Part shown: positions 53,791-64,000 of the stretch, piece after piece
How positions within the stretch are numbered: position 1 is the stretch's first letter
Layout: every line of letters begins with the position of its first letter
Origin: Gnetum montanum
Lineage: Eukaryota > Streptophyta > Gnetopsida > Gnetales > Gnetaceae
NCBI GenBank assembly: GCA_015680685.1
Contig: MNCI01020127.1
Coordinates: 568,968-632,967, forward strand
Length of the DNA: 64,000 nt
Direction of reading: 5' to 3'
Made by a program: the position numbers and the translations under genes
Notes under the pieces: model-generated
Databases searched by the model: none
What the model was told of the DNA's origin: nothing
The model's input: the letters and a program-made list of their open reading frames with translations, nothing else

Positions 53791-55314
53791 GCCTCTCCAT
53801 GAGCCTAAGAGATCCACTACTAGCAATGCCTCTTTGGATGGACACCCTTGCTCAATATTTTGGATCTCCTTATTTCAATTCAATCATGGGGGAGATGGCC
53901 ATCCATGTTGATCATTTAAAGTGACTCCTCAGTTTTTATAATTTTTTGTTATTTTTTCCCTTTTTCTATTTATACCATTTTTTGTTTTACACCATTGTTA
54001 GTATGTTTTAACTTTCTTGAATATTTTACAATTTCTTATATACTTCACTTTATTTTAGTTTGGTTTTCTTATATTTGTTTTCTTTTCCTTTATTACCAAT
54101 AGGACATAGTGTTGTTGTAGCTACTATTGATGGTGGTTTGTACTTAATGTTTTTTATTACTAATGTCTAGATTCTATCTTTGAATTTTGGTATTGATAAC
54201 TAAGACATGGTTTCTTTTTCATGAAAAAGGTAGTGAGTTCATGTCATCCACCCATCCATAAAATTCTATGTTATTCCTTGTTTTGGAAATATGAGGTCCC
54301 TTGCTTGATAAGAACTTTAACAAACTTGTGACCTTGGTACTTTCCAAACTCAAAAAGGATTAAATGGATTGACAAGGATGTGACTTTAAGGGGATTTGAT
54401 ACTCTTTGTACTTGCCTAGTCTCTTGAGTGCATAAGTGTTTTCATGGATATCTTACCATTTTGTTGTTGACCAATAATAGAAAGTCAAGTATTTACATGG
54501 TGTGGTTTTCATTCAAAAATCCATAAAAACATAAAATTCAAAAATGAAAATTTTGAAAATTCAAAGCACACCCCTTAGACTCAATAATGATCTATAAGCA
54601 TTAGTTATGGAAATAGAAAGACATGTTGCCCATGCTTGAAGATCATCTCTAACTAAAGTTCTTTCTCACTTCCTACTACTCTTTTCTTTTCAATAATAAA
54701 TCATGATTGATCTATGGAAGCATTTTTATGTCTTGAGGGGATGGACTTTTTTTAGAGTATTGATGCAAAGTCACTGGAAGTGGTTGGTTTTGATCTAAAC
54801 TAAGGATGGACTTTATCATGTCATTTAACCACAAAATCCACAAAGGACTTCATGTGACCATAATCTAGAACTCCATTCCTCTCTCTCCCTCCCTCTCTCT
54901 CTCTCTCTCTCTCATCCACTAATGCTTTTCATCATTCACCTGACTGCCAATTTTTCATGTCTTATTCAATGTTTTAGTTTGACGTGTCAAAATTCTTAAG
55001 TAGATTCTTCTTGGATTAGGTCCTTAACTTTCCATAACCACTCCTCAACCGTGGGTCCCATGGACTCCTTGGTTTGAGGATATGCAAGGGCAAAAATGGC
55101 ATGAGCCTGCTATGGGTAGAAGACACTTACATTTCTCTTAGTTTGGCTAGTTAAGTTTCTCATCCTCAAGAATTTATGCAATCAAATATTTCTACATTCC
55201 CCATCGATTGCATCTAGCTATGCACTCCTTAGTGGCATTTCTCCATAAAATTCATTCTCTAATCTAAAACTTCAATTTTTTGCATATATAAGCCCTCTTT
55301 AAGCATTTTATTGT
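53791..55314 (+). other. 3' non-coding tail of element G (first part)
   Basis: Matches the F tail: CATGGGGGAGATGGCC (53885), T-rich tract (53935-54090), ACACCCCTTAGAC...AAGACATGTTGCCC block at about 54565-54680, TCACTGGAAG (54770) and GGCATGAGCCTGC (55098). A (CT)n microsatellite lies at 54889-54913. It is interrupted at 55314 by element H and continues at 61675. Confidence 0.7.
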
Positions 55315-56144
55315 TTATGAGTCATCATTTGTTAGGCCTTGACATTGGATACCTGATGTTGGAGCTAAGAAGCGATGTCAGATACCCAACATCATCTCCT
55401 TTGGGCTTGCTTATAAATATAGCACTTGGATGCACAGTTTGGGCATTAGTTTCAATATTTTTGCATTAGTTTTTAATAGTTTTGTTAATAGAGTAGCTAA
55501 ATTTTTGTAGTTTTATTCCATAATCTTAGAGAATAGTGAGTGAGTGCCCATAGAGTGGATCTAAGTTAGTTGTACGAAGTCTTATTCAACTGGCAATGTA
55601 CCTAAACATATTCCATGAGTAGCAATAAGATCAAGATTGATTCTTATTCATTGCAGCACTTTGACTTAGATTAGATTTCCTTTCCATGCAATTTACTTTT
55701 CATGTACTTAGTTAATATTTATATTTTCATGTATGTTAATTAATTAAGCACATAGGTATGATCACTTCGAGCATGCATATGACTCTTGGTAATCCTAGCA
55801 ATGCTTAATGTTTAGTAACCTAGCAATGTTATATGTGTTCAAGATGTGCATGGGAAGTGGGATCAGATACTTATGTTAGGGTATTTGATTATTAATTAGC
55901 AATTAGACTAGTTGAATTGATTATAAATTTAGTTTCAACCTATTGTTAATTATAGAACAATAAAATATAAAATAATAAAAATCATATGCCTCACTCTGGA
56001 CTAAACCATACGTGACAAAGCTACCACTAGTCCAAGTGGAAAGATAATGAATTGCGATCAAGGCATAGTGATCTAGATGCCATAATCGTGTGTGAACGCT
56101 TGTGATTTATATGGTTGGGCATATGGGTACCTCACTACTCATCA
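55315..56144 (+). repeat. 5' LTR of element H
   Basis: Starts TTATGAGTCATC (TG mutated to TT) and ends CACTACTCATCA. TATAAATA at about 55431-55438. GATGTCGG/CCAACAT words occur in U3 (55340-55400). R-U5 matches the other Athila LTRs. Confidence 0.85.
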
Positions 56145-56145
56145 T

Positions 56146-56165
56146 TGACATTGTTGCTGGGAATG
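56146..56165 (+). promoter_or_regulatory. primer binding site of H (decayed)
   Basis: TGACATTGTTGCTGGGAAT after the LTR, recognisable as the Athila site GCGTCGTTGCCGGGGA with transitions. Confidence 0.6.
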
Positions 56166-56276
56166 GTGTTAGTTATCTAGATTAGTTATATTATACATGA
56201 TTTCTGTAAAGGTACTAATGATCTATCTCTTAGAAAACATTAATATTTTCAGTCACACACATTATCAGAAAAAACC

Positions 56277-58440
56277 ATGTCTTCTTCAAACATGATCCAT
56301 AATGCATCATATGATGAGAACACTCATAGAAGAAATGATAGGATATATATTGAAGAAAATTGGAGTGAACAACCTTAAGCAGGGGTTTCCTATGCTCATT
56401 TAGACCCTTACTACACTCAAAGACTACATTCAATTAGTGTAGAAAATCCTAGAGGAGATGGAGTAAGTCCTAGATCAAGGAGGGCTTCAAGGCCTAGGAC
56501 CTCCTCTAAACATAAACAAGATAAATCAAGGGATCATGGGAATACCTATAGAATCCATAGCGATTCTTCCAGCTCCTCATCTTCCTCTTCCTCTTCAATG
56601 TCTAGTTCTAACAAAGATGAATGTAGGTATAGAGATAGAGCTCCACTATGGGGACAAGACAAAGATAGAAATCAAAACCAATGGCAAAATCAAAGAAATC
56701 ATAATGAGCATAGAAAATATTTTCATAATAAAAAAAATAGAAATAAAATTTTTTATCACAACATGTTTGATGATGATGAACCCTTATTGTCCACTAAGAG
56801 CCTGATGTAGATCATAGAGGCAATTAAGATACCTCATAGGAATCATAAGGAAAGTTACCTACCTAGGCTTGATATTAATAATATTCCTAAGTTCATGGGA
56901 GGCTATGATTCTAATCCACAACATCATCTACAAGCCTTCCATGATGCCTGTGCCTTATTCAACATTAAAAGTTGGTTGGAAAAGTTTAAGCTCTTTCCCA
57001 AGATAGTAATTGATGAAGCTGAAAGTTGGTATAGATCGTTGGAACCAAGTTCCATTCACCAGTGGCCCACAATGCTAGAACTTTCAATGAAAAATACAAA
57101 ACCTATGCAAGAGTATCCAACCTAAGAAAAGAAATCCAAGAGTGGAAGCAGGAAAATCATGAACCCATGGAAGTGGCCTTGGAAAGATACTATTCTTTAC
57201 TACATAGATGGCCAAGCCATGGTTTCTCTTAGGAAAAGCAACTTTTCCACATCATATATGGGCTTTGTAATAAAACAAGGGAGACCCTTAAGATGTATGC
57301 TCTAGGTCAATTATTTGAGCTACGAACCCATAAAATCAAAGAGTTAATCGAGCATGTGGCAAAAGAAGAAGGAGAGCTATGTAGATGAGAGAATGTAGCA
57401 GAAAATAACTAGGATCCAACTATGCAAAAGAAAAGCATCCATATCTATGATAAGGAAAAAGAGGCAGCTCTCGATGAGGTGATTTTACAATGGACCTTTC
57501 CAATACAAAATTTTATGATTGAGATTAAAGAAACGTTGGATAAGATGTTAGAATCAATTAATGAGAAAGGTAAAACTTGTGAAGAAATCATAGAGGAGAG
57601 AGTAGTGCAAAATGAATCAAGTGATCACAACAAAAGGAGGAAAAAGAACCCAAAAAAAACTAGGAACACTTTTAGGCAAGAAGGAGAAATGGTTGTAGAA
57701 GAAAAGGCTATAGAATCAACCACCAAAGAGGATGATGGATGCGACATTTGCCTATATGACCATCCAAAGGGCCATTTCCTAGTCTTGTTGCATCTACATG
57801 AGTATTGGGTAGGGGCATTAAATCCAAAGTTTGTATAGAAGTACATGCCTAGGAGATTTCCTCTTTCGCATAGTAATTTTAGACAACCCCAAAACCAATC
57901 GTAGGGGGGCACTTATTACCAACCTCAACACTGGCATCAACTGCAGTGGCGACAAGCACAATCATGGGGGAGGCCACCACCAAACTAGCCCTACCCTTAC
58001 TACTAGCTAAACCCATATGGATATTATATTCAACAATCTATTTCCCCAACTGGTTCTACTCCCTCTACCTCAAATCACTACTACCACTCTCCGAAACATC
58101 AACATCCTACAACATCTTATATGAGGTCAGCACCTCACATCTCTAATCCTTTGGCACATCCTCAATATTCTCATACTCACATGCCACCACTAGAAACACA
58201 AGAAGGTTTGACACCACAATATCAACAAATAGATGCCACTTGTGCTGTGAATGTGCATAGATATGCTAATACTAGTGGGCCTCAACTGCAATGTAGGAAC
58301 ATCCCTTCTGGAGGAAAGGCTGTAATCCAAAGCAAATCATGCATGGACTCACCACATCATTTGAGCCAACACAATGCCAATCTGGTGCAATTCCTTTCTT
58401 TTCACAACCAATGTCCTTTGATCATACGTAGAAGCCAATA
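56277..58440 (+). pseudogene. gag: Athila gag, broken (element H)
   Basis: ATG at 56277 (MSSSNMIHNASYDENTHRR). A Ser run and Asn/Arg/His-rich segment (56560-56760) lead to the core LDINNIPKFMGGYDSNPQHHLQAFHDACALF, LEKFKLFPK, ESWYRSLEPSS (56865-57060) and the RYYSLLHRWPSHGFS block after a shift. The frame 57422-57838 has a Glu/Lys-rich helical stretch and CDICLYDHPKGHF at about 57745. A Pro/Gln/Tyr-rich tail extends to 58440. It has fewer interruptions than the gag genes of E, F and G. Confidence 0.85.
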
Positions 58441-58700
58441 ACCATCACCACTCCAACACAAGACACAAATGATAAACTTATCATTGTGGGGAAACAAAAG
58501 AATCCATGCATCACCAATAATGATAAGTGATGTAGTTGTGGGTGGGAAGTTCAAAATATTAACACAACCTCTATATTAGCCCATCATAAAGTTCAGGAGC
58601 AAGTGTGTGAGCAAAAGCTAGTCTACGTAGTAGCCACTAAACCAAAAGATACCCAGCGGCTTGAAAATAAGAATATAAAACTATCTCAAAGATGCATGGA
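58441..58700 (+). pseudogene. relic between gag and pol (element H)
   Basis: Short words matching the region behind the protease in F and G, such as VVATKPKDTQRLE at about 58630-58670 against the VVATR.EDTQWL of F (17440-17480) and G. No protease active site and no RT remain, so the deletion removed most of protease and all of RT, RNase H and integrase. Confidence 0.6.
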
Positions 58701-60783
58701 AGTAATTAATTTTCTTATCAGTTTTGAAATTTTTCAATTCTTCATATGTTTTCCATTTCTTAATATTTTTCTCTTTTCTTCAATCATTCTCTTTATGTTT
58801 TATGAATGTATTTTATGTTTTTATTTAAAAAATTGCCAAGTCATGATGCAAAACTCAACACTATGTGTGGGTTTTTTGGTGCTATGTTATCAAGATGATT
58901 GGGTAAGTAATTGTGTAAAGTAGTGAGACCACCTCATCCATCTCTCAAATTCTCTAAATTAAAGGTCTTTTTCATGGAAATAATTTGGTTCTTCTTTTAT
59001 TAAACTAAAACTAAGCAATGATCATTGTACCTTGAAGAAAGAGGGAATGACTAAATGGGAATGGCAAAGGGTGTGACCTCAACAGGACTTATTGGGTTCT
59101 CTTCTTAACTTCCTTCATGTGCTTCATGACTCCTCTTGGAACATATCATCACTCCTCTATCAACCAATAAAAAGGAAGCTCTGTCTTTGCATGGTGTGAT
59201 TCCTAGAGAGAGAGAGAGAGAGAGAGAGAGAAGAATAAAAAAATAAAAAATGAAAAAAAAAATAATGGAAATTCAAAACACACCCTTTAGACAAAATAAT
59301 GGGCTATAAGCACTGGTTATGGGGCTAGAAAGACATGTTACCCATGCCTAAAGGCACTCCTCTAACTAAGGCCCTTCCTTCCTTCTTCTCTTTTCATCTC
59401 TTTTTGGAGTGATGATTGTTCTTTGAGGTGGTTGTGGACTCATGGTGGTTGGCAAGATGGAACACATTAATGTGAGGTCACTATACATGGTATGGACTTG
59501 GTTTGAACTTGGATGAATAAGTATGTTGATCATTTTAATCACACTTATCACAAGAACCTATTGTGGACATAGTCAAGTACCTTACATCCTGATATCTACA
59601 ATCCATTTTCATTTCATTATTCACCTCATTGCTCAAGGCGATTATAAGCCTTTTGGTTTTGTATAGTATAGTGCAACATTCTAACCATGGCAGTTGTGTG
59701 TTTTTTGGAACAAAGGTATGGTCTACATTTGACTTCTTAGGTGCCCATGGACATCTATAGAAGTGGTTATGCAAGGGCATTATGGTACGAGCTTGCTTTG
59801 GGGAGGACCCACTTGCATAAATTTTGTTGATCATGGCTTTGAACTAACCTTCACATATTTCAAAACATTCATGATGGTTTCTCTAAATTTATGCATAATT
59901 TTGGGACTACTTCTCATTTGTTTCATTTGTTTCCTATTTTTCTATTTCCATATCCATTAATATTTCTTGGCCATCTTTTGAATTAGACCTTTGGTTTTAA
60001 TTATTCAAACACCTATGTGCTTCTGGAGTTACACTTATTAGTCATGGGGGATAGGGATGCCTACTTTAAAATTTTTAAAATTTTTCCAACATCCTATCTT
60101 TGAACATCATGGTAACTAATAGTATTTGATCAAAATAATGTGAATAGCTTGATGATTTTAGTTACCTCATAGTATTGGGCATAGTATGCTATAATCATCG
60201 TATTCTTAGAAGAAAAGTAAGGGATCTGAAAAGGGCTAATTATTAAGAAAAATTTACCACAACTAATGTTGATCCTTTGGTGATTTCAAGTGATGCTAAA
60301 TGAAACACCTAAGGAAGAAGGTCTTTTGCCAAGCACGAAAACAAAGCCAAGAGAAGGACAATGGAGGATATGACCATGGGCAAATCATAGCACATACAAG
60401 ATAGCAACTTAAACTTTGCATGTTTGGTAGATCCATGGGATGATGAGAAGAATTTTTAGTCCATCCTTCAAGAATGTTCTACATAACTAGAGAAGCATCA
60501 ACATAATAATCAAGGTTGAAAGTCTACCACTGCTAGCGACAACAAGGAGAATCATCTTTAGCTGATTCTTCAAGACCTCTACAAATTTTGTAATCTTCAA
60601 TGTTTGTTTGGTCTTTATGTCACTCTATCATTTTGTATGCATCCACTCGAATAAAATTTTGTAATGCAACACTCAGAGTCAGTCAATAGTTTGCATATCA
60701 ATCACTAATCCCATACATTCCCAATATTTTGTAAGGAACTTGTTCCTCATTTGGTTTAACTCAAGGACAAGTTTTTATTCAGT
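58701..60783 (+). other. 3' non-coding tail of element H
   Basis: Conserved Athila tail: the CACCCTTTAGAC...AAGACATGTTACCC...TCTAACTAAGGCCC block at 59279-59375, GAGGTCACTA (59475) and GAGCTTGCTTTGGGGAGGACC (59790). An (AG)n microsatellite is at 59205-59231. No ORF of note. Confidence 0.65.
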
Positions 60784-60793
60784 TGTGGGGATA
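60784..60793 (+). promoter_or_regulatory. polypurine tract candidate of H
   Basis: tgtggggata directly before the 3' LTR start at 60794, similar to catgggggta in F. Confidence 0.5.
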
Positions 60794-61674
60794 TGATGAG
60801 TCATTAATTATTAGGCTTCGATGTCAGATAACTGATGTAGGAGCCCCAATGTCAGGCACCCAACATTGAAGCTAAGAAGCAATGTCGGATACTCAATGTC
60901 ATCTCCTTTGGGCTCGCCTATAAATATAGCACTTGGGCACATGGTTTGGGCATTAGTTTCAATAGTTTTGCATTATTTTTTTATAGTCAATAGATTAGTC
61001 AAATTCTTGCAGTTTTATTCCATAATCTTAGAGAACAATTAGTGAGTACCCACAGAGTGGATCTGAGTCAGTTGTATGAAGCCTTATTTGACTAGCAACG
61101 TACCTAGACATATTCCATGAGCAACAATAAGATCAAGATTGATTCTTATTTATTATAGCACTTTAACTTAGATTAGATTTACTTTCCGTGCAATTTACTT
61201 TTCATGTACTTAGTTAATATTTACATTTTCATGCATGTTAATTAATTAAGCACATAAGTATGATCGCTTTGAGCATGTGTATGACTCTTGATAATCCCAG
61301 CAATGCTTAACGTTTGATAACCCAACAACGTTATATGTGTTCAAGATGTGCACAGAAAGTGGGATCAGATACTTATGTTAGGGTAGTTGATTATTAATTA
61401 GTAATTAGATTAGTTGAATTGATTATAAATTGAGTTTCAACCTATTATTAATCATAGAACAATAAAATATAAAATAATAAAAATCATATGCCTCACTCTA
61501 GACTAAACCATACGTGATAAAGCTACCACTAGTCCAAGTGGGAAGACAGCAAACTAAGATCAAGGCATAGCGATCTAGATGCCACAACTAGTCCCATCCA
61601 TGGAATTCGACTGGATCATGCATGAATGCTTATGATTCGTATGGTTGGGCATAGGGGTACCTTACCACTCATCA
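60794..61674 (+). repeat. 3' LTR of element H
   Basis: TGATGAGTCATTAATT...CCACTCATCA. Compared with 55315-56144 it has one extra stretch near 60850-60880 and another near 61590. TATAAATA at about 60920-60927. Confidence 0.88.
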
Positions 61675-62292
61675 ATCATATTCATGGATTTTCTAGCTCT
61701 CTAAGGATCCCAAATTCATGCTCTAACTCTCTCTATTTTTCAAAGTGAAAAATTCTCTTTATAGGCTCTATCGATGAGACCCCATTGATGCAGATACTAC
61801 GTAGATGAGACCTTGTTGACGGGACCCCATCAATGCAGCATAAAAACTCTATAAATATGTGGTCACACTTAGCAATTTTTCACATTTGTGCTCAAATGAG
61901 GGGGAAGTTTTTGAAATTTTCAAAGCCCAAAACCTTCCAAGAGCCATAACCTCCAAATTGTTTGTTTGATTAAGCTCGTTCTTTAGTCCTATAGCTACCA
62001 GAGGTAAGGTCTTTGTCATGGGGGCCACAAACCTCAGGTTTTTGATAGAAAATGTTTTGAAATTTTTCTAACTCCCACAAAAGTTTAACTAATAAAGCAA
62101 CATTAAAACATTAATTTATGAAAGTTAAACCCTTCCAACAAACCTTGGTGACATTATAAATTAAATAATATTAAAATAATAAATTTTCCATGGTCATAAG
62201 TTAGCCAAAGTGTAACTACCCAATGAGATAAGGTACTTAAATGATATAAGTTACACATTATAAGCCAATCCTTGGTTATGTTATGACCATAG
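61675..62292 (+). other. continuation of the G tail, with LTR-like words
   Basis: TATAGCTACCAGAGGT followed by GTCATGGGGGCC at 61990-62028 matches the F tail (21783-21815), so this is Athila tail DNA after element H. At 61765-61830 a repeated GATGAGACC..GTTGA.GGGACCCCATCAATGC unit precedes CTCTATAAATATG (61851), which looks like a promoter. The stretch could contain a solo or truncated LTR of unknown type. Confidence 0.45.
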
Positions 62293-63215
62293 ATGGCACC
62301 TAGAGGGAAGCACGTGTAGGAGAGAGGATCATCCCAACCAAGGAATAAATGGCCAAGAATAATAAGGGATCAAGAATAGCCCCAAGAGTAGGTAGCAAAA
62401 ATCCATGCAAAAAAACCTCTTTGGGAGGAGCCTAAAGTGGAATTTGTCAAATAGATTCCCAAAGAAGTGGCTATGACAGAACAATCACACAAAGATGAGG
62501 CACTAGGGCTAAGATTGAACCTTGAGATTAACCTTGATAGATGCCTATCTAAAGTAAATCATATCAAAGGAGGTTTAGAAATTTTTGCTTAAAGAGATAA
62601 ACTTTGGACCCTTCTTAGAGTTTTCTTCTCTAGAACTCAAGACTCAACTATTGAGCTCTCTCATGTAGCCCATCATCACTTCTAGCAGGGAGTGGTACAT
62701 AGAAGAGACATACCTTTTTTGGAACAACAGGCTGGCTGGTTCCATGGTCAAAATCAAGGACATATTTGTGTCCTACTTCATGAAAGTAATCTTTGAGATC
62801 CTTGGATTACCTAAAATTAGGGTCGCTCTTGCAGAAATTCCAACGTAGGTAGATCCAGACATCAAGAAAGAATGGACACAGCAATGCTATGGAGTGGACT
62901 GTGGTGTGCTCACCATGGTGGAACATGCATACTTCAAAATTACAACCTTTCATCTTAATCCAATAGTGAGGCTCAGAAAAATCATAGCTTTCTCTACTTA
63001 TGCATGTGCCACTCTAAGTAGTAGATTTCCTATCAATCTTCCATAGTTGATCTATCGTGAGATAGAGAAGTGCTTCAAGGAGAATGAATGTGGAAAGAAG
63101 ACACTCCTCTTTTCATGTCTCATCAAAAAATTATGCAAGAGGGGAGGCATAGCCTACTACATGAATGATGTAGTTTGACATTTGGATGAAAATGATGAAG
63201 GAAAAGGTGCTTGAA
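62293..63215 (+). pseudogene. degenerate post-pol Athila-type ORF
   Basis: Starts at the ATG 62293 (MAPRGKHV). After several stops the frame reads RLNLEINLDRCL, then after a shift near 62710 WNNRLAGSMVKIKDIFVSYF, CYGVDCGVLTMVEHAYFKITT, LRKIIAFSTYACATLSSRFPINLP and GKKTLLFSCLIKKLCKRGGI, ending with a Glu/Asp-rich stretch at about 63215. This style of ORF, with a conserved KTLLFSCLI..LC block, is found behind or near pol in Athila elements of other plants and is sometimes called env-like or Athila ORF1. Function unknown. At least eight stops. Assignment rests on memory of the family pattern, not on a search. Confidence 0.5.
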
Positions 63216-63893
63216 AAAGTAATCCAAGAAGAGCAATAGCAACCACCACCTCCACCACCCACTCATAAGACAATGTCAATGACCTATGCTACCATTGAGC
63301 ACATGTGTGAACTCTGAGAACATCTCTTATAGTAATAGCAACAGCAAGCAGGGATGAGTGGTGGTGACCCATCTATGTACAAACTAGCCATGAGCCACCT
63401 CAACAAAGTGGCTTGAACCATAAGCTAGGTGGTGGGTGGGGCACTAATTTTCTCAGCCCAATGAATGTAGGTGCCTGCAAGGTTAAATCCAAGGCATTGA
63501 GAGGTAATAATGTCCCTCTCGCAATAGCAGCAATTCGCAAACATCTCTAGGAATGCTACTACCCTTTTAGTACATTTGGAGGAGGGTCAGGAGACAATTA
63601 TCCTAGTGATGTAGCACCATGGATAGGAGACAATGGCTGAAGTGGTTACTGATATAGTGGTTGAAGCACTCAATGTTTGTATAGTGTTTATACTAGACAT
63701 TTTTACATTTATAGATGTGTGGATGTCCACAGGCAATGTATGTGAAAGACTGAGCACAACCTAACATGAGGAATTATTGAACTGACTAGTGGGAACTAAG
63801 CAATCGATTTTGGATGTCTTTAACCTTCTAGATACCATCACTACTACCCAATTGAAGCTACTTGAGGCAAGAGGCAAATGCATCATTAATGGG
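63216..63893 (+). other. degenerate region after the Athila-type ORF
   Basis: It begins with a (CCACCAC)-rich proline segment at about 63240-63262 and a Gln-rich stretch (63330-63345), as expected of the C-terminus of the preceding ORF. Beyond 63450 no frame is credible. Confidence 0.4.
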
Positions 63894-64000
63894 ATGCGAT
63901 ATCGCATGGGCTGCGATATCGTGGTGCGCCATCATATCTATAAATAAGAGGGGGCTCTCCCTTGTTTCCTCATCCTAGGCTAGACAGTAGGGAAACTCTG
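63894..64000 (+). promoter_or_regulatory. palindrome plus TATA box, LTR-like promoter
   Basis: A perfect 14-bp palindrome ATGCGATATCGCAT (63894-63907) and a near copy TGCGATATCGTGG at 63912-63924 precede TATAAATA at 63939-63946 and a GC-rich start region. Spacing and content suit the U3-R part of an LTR that runs out of the window. No partner copy is present to confirm it. Confidence 0.4.

Larger units (their letters stand above)
55315..61674 (+). mobile_element. element H: pol-deleted Athila derivative nested in G
   Basis: 6.4 kb with two similar LTRs (55315-56144 and 60794-61674), primer site, a long gag and the standard 3' tail, but no RT, RNase H or integrase. After gag only a relic of the region behind the protease is left (about 58600-58680) before the tail starts. 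The LTRs are closer to each other than those of F, so H is relatively young; mobilisation would have required enzymes from a full Athila. Putative flanks attgt and atcat are only a weak target duplication. Confidence 0.87.
29349..63215 (+). mobile_element. element G: plus-strand Athila retrotransposon, split by A and H
   Basis: 5' LTR 29349-30158, primer site, gag, protease, RT, RNase H and integrase to 35723, then continues after element A at 53173 with the rest of integrase and the 3' tail to 55314, then after element H at 61675. The right end is uncertain: 61675-62292 still has Athila tail words, and a degenerate post-pol ORF follows to 63215, but no 3' LTR matching 29349-30158 is seen before the window ends. 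Very degenerate, older than its two guests. Confidence 0.75.

Noticed and set aside
59205-59231. (AG)n microsatellite, and (CT)n at 54889-54913
   Set aside because: Real but ordinary simple repeats in Athila tails; no further meaning inferred.

Overview
This 64 kb window holds no intact host gene. It is a stack of decayed and semi-intact Ty3/gypsy LTR retrotransposons of the two classic long plant lineages. Athila-type elements are recognised by LTRs ending in CTCATCA, a primer site close to GCGTCGTTGCCGGGGA and a CDICxxDH gag motif. Tat-type elements are recognised by the primer site TGGCGCTAGAAGGAGGG, a gag knuckle, a VDNG protease and a second archaeal-type RNase H after the usual one. No rRNA, tRNA or CRISPR is seen. 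The pattern fits repeat-rich intergenic DNA of a large seed-plant genome, gymnosperm or large angiosperm; the species cannot be told from the sequence.

Layout. 1-1.23 kb: unassigned DNA with one weak antisense coding candidate. 1.24-3.99 kb: fragment B, a Tat 5' end (gag, primer site, LTR) on the minus strand. 3.99-8.61 kb: fragment C, a Tat element on the plus strand (remnant of an antisense exon, repeats, RT, two RNases H, integrase, 3' repeats). 8.75-28.0 kb: element E, a minus-strand Athila split by a Tat solo LTR (D, 9797-11694) and by a complete plus-strand Athila (F, 13312-23397). 28.0-29.35 kb: unassigned DNA with an unknown coiled-coil-like reading frame. 29.35 kb to at least 62 kb: element G, a plus-strand Athila split by a complete 17.4 kb Tat element (A, 35724-53167, flanked by a perfect AGCAT duplication) and by a pol-deleted Athila (H, 55315-61674). 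62.3-63.2 kb: a degenerate post-pol Athila-type ORF; 63.9 kb: a palindrome plus TATA box.

The most interesting object is inside element A. Between its protease (ends 41348) and its reverse transcriptase (from about 46560) lies a gene of about eight exons on the opposite strand (46159 down to 42004). Five consecutive introns have GT-AG ends, are 70-98 bp long and, for four of them plus the 45318-45231 intron, keep the reading frame across the junction. It would encode roughly 1,080 residues: a basic N-terminus, a block resembling the start of an FCP1/NIF-like HAD phosphatase domain, a globular middle block and a coiled-coil acidic tail. The first exon, with a TATA-like box about 150 bp upstream, also survives in fragment C, so it belongs to the family and is not a one-off insertion. 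Antisense extra ORFs are known from some Tat elements; a spliced one placed between protease and RT, with a HAD-like block, is not something I recognise.

All retroelement genes carry stops or frameshifts and are annotated as pseudogenes. In A nearly all stops are TAG or TGA and several sit where the related copy C or the family has CAG or CGA, as expected of decay by cytosine methylation and deamination. Assembly flaws are present: single Ns at 479, 42870 and 50536 flanked by direct or inverted duplicates, and N runs at 22534-22594 and 50781-50829.
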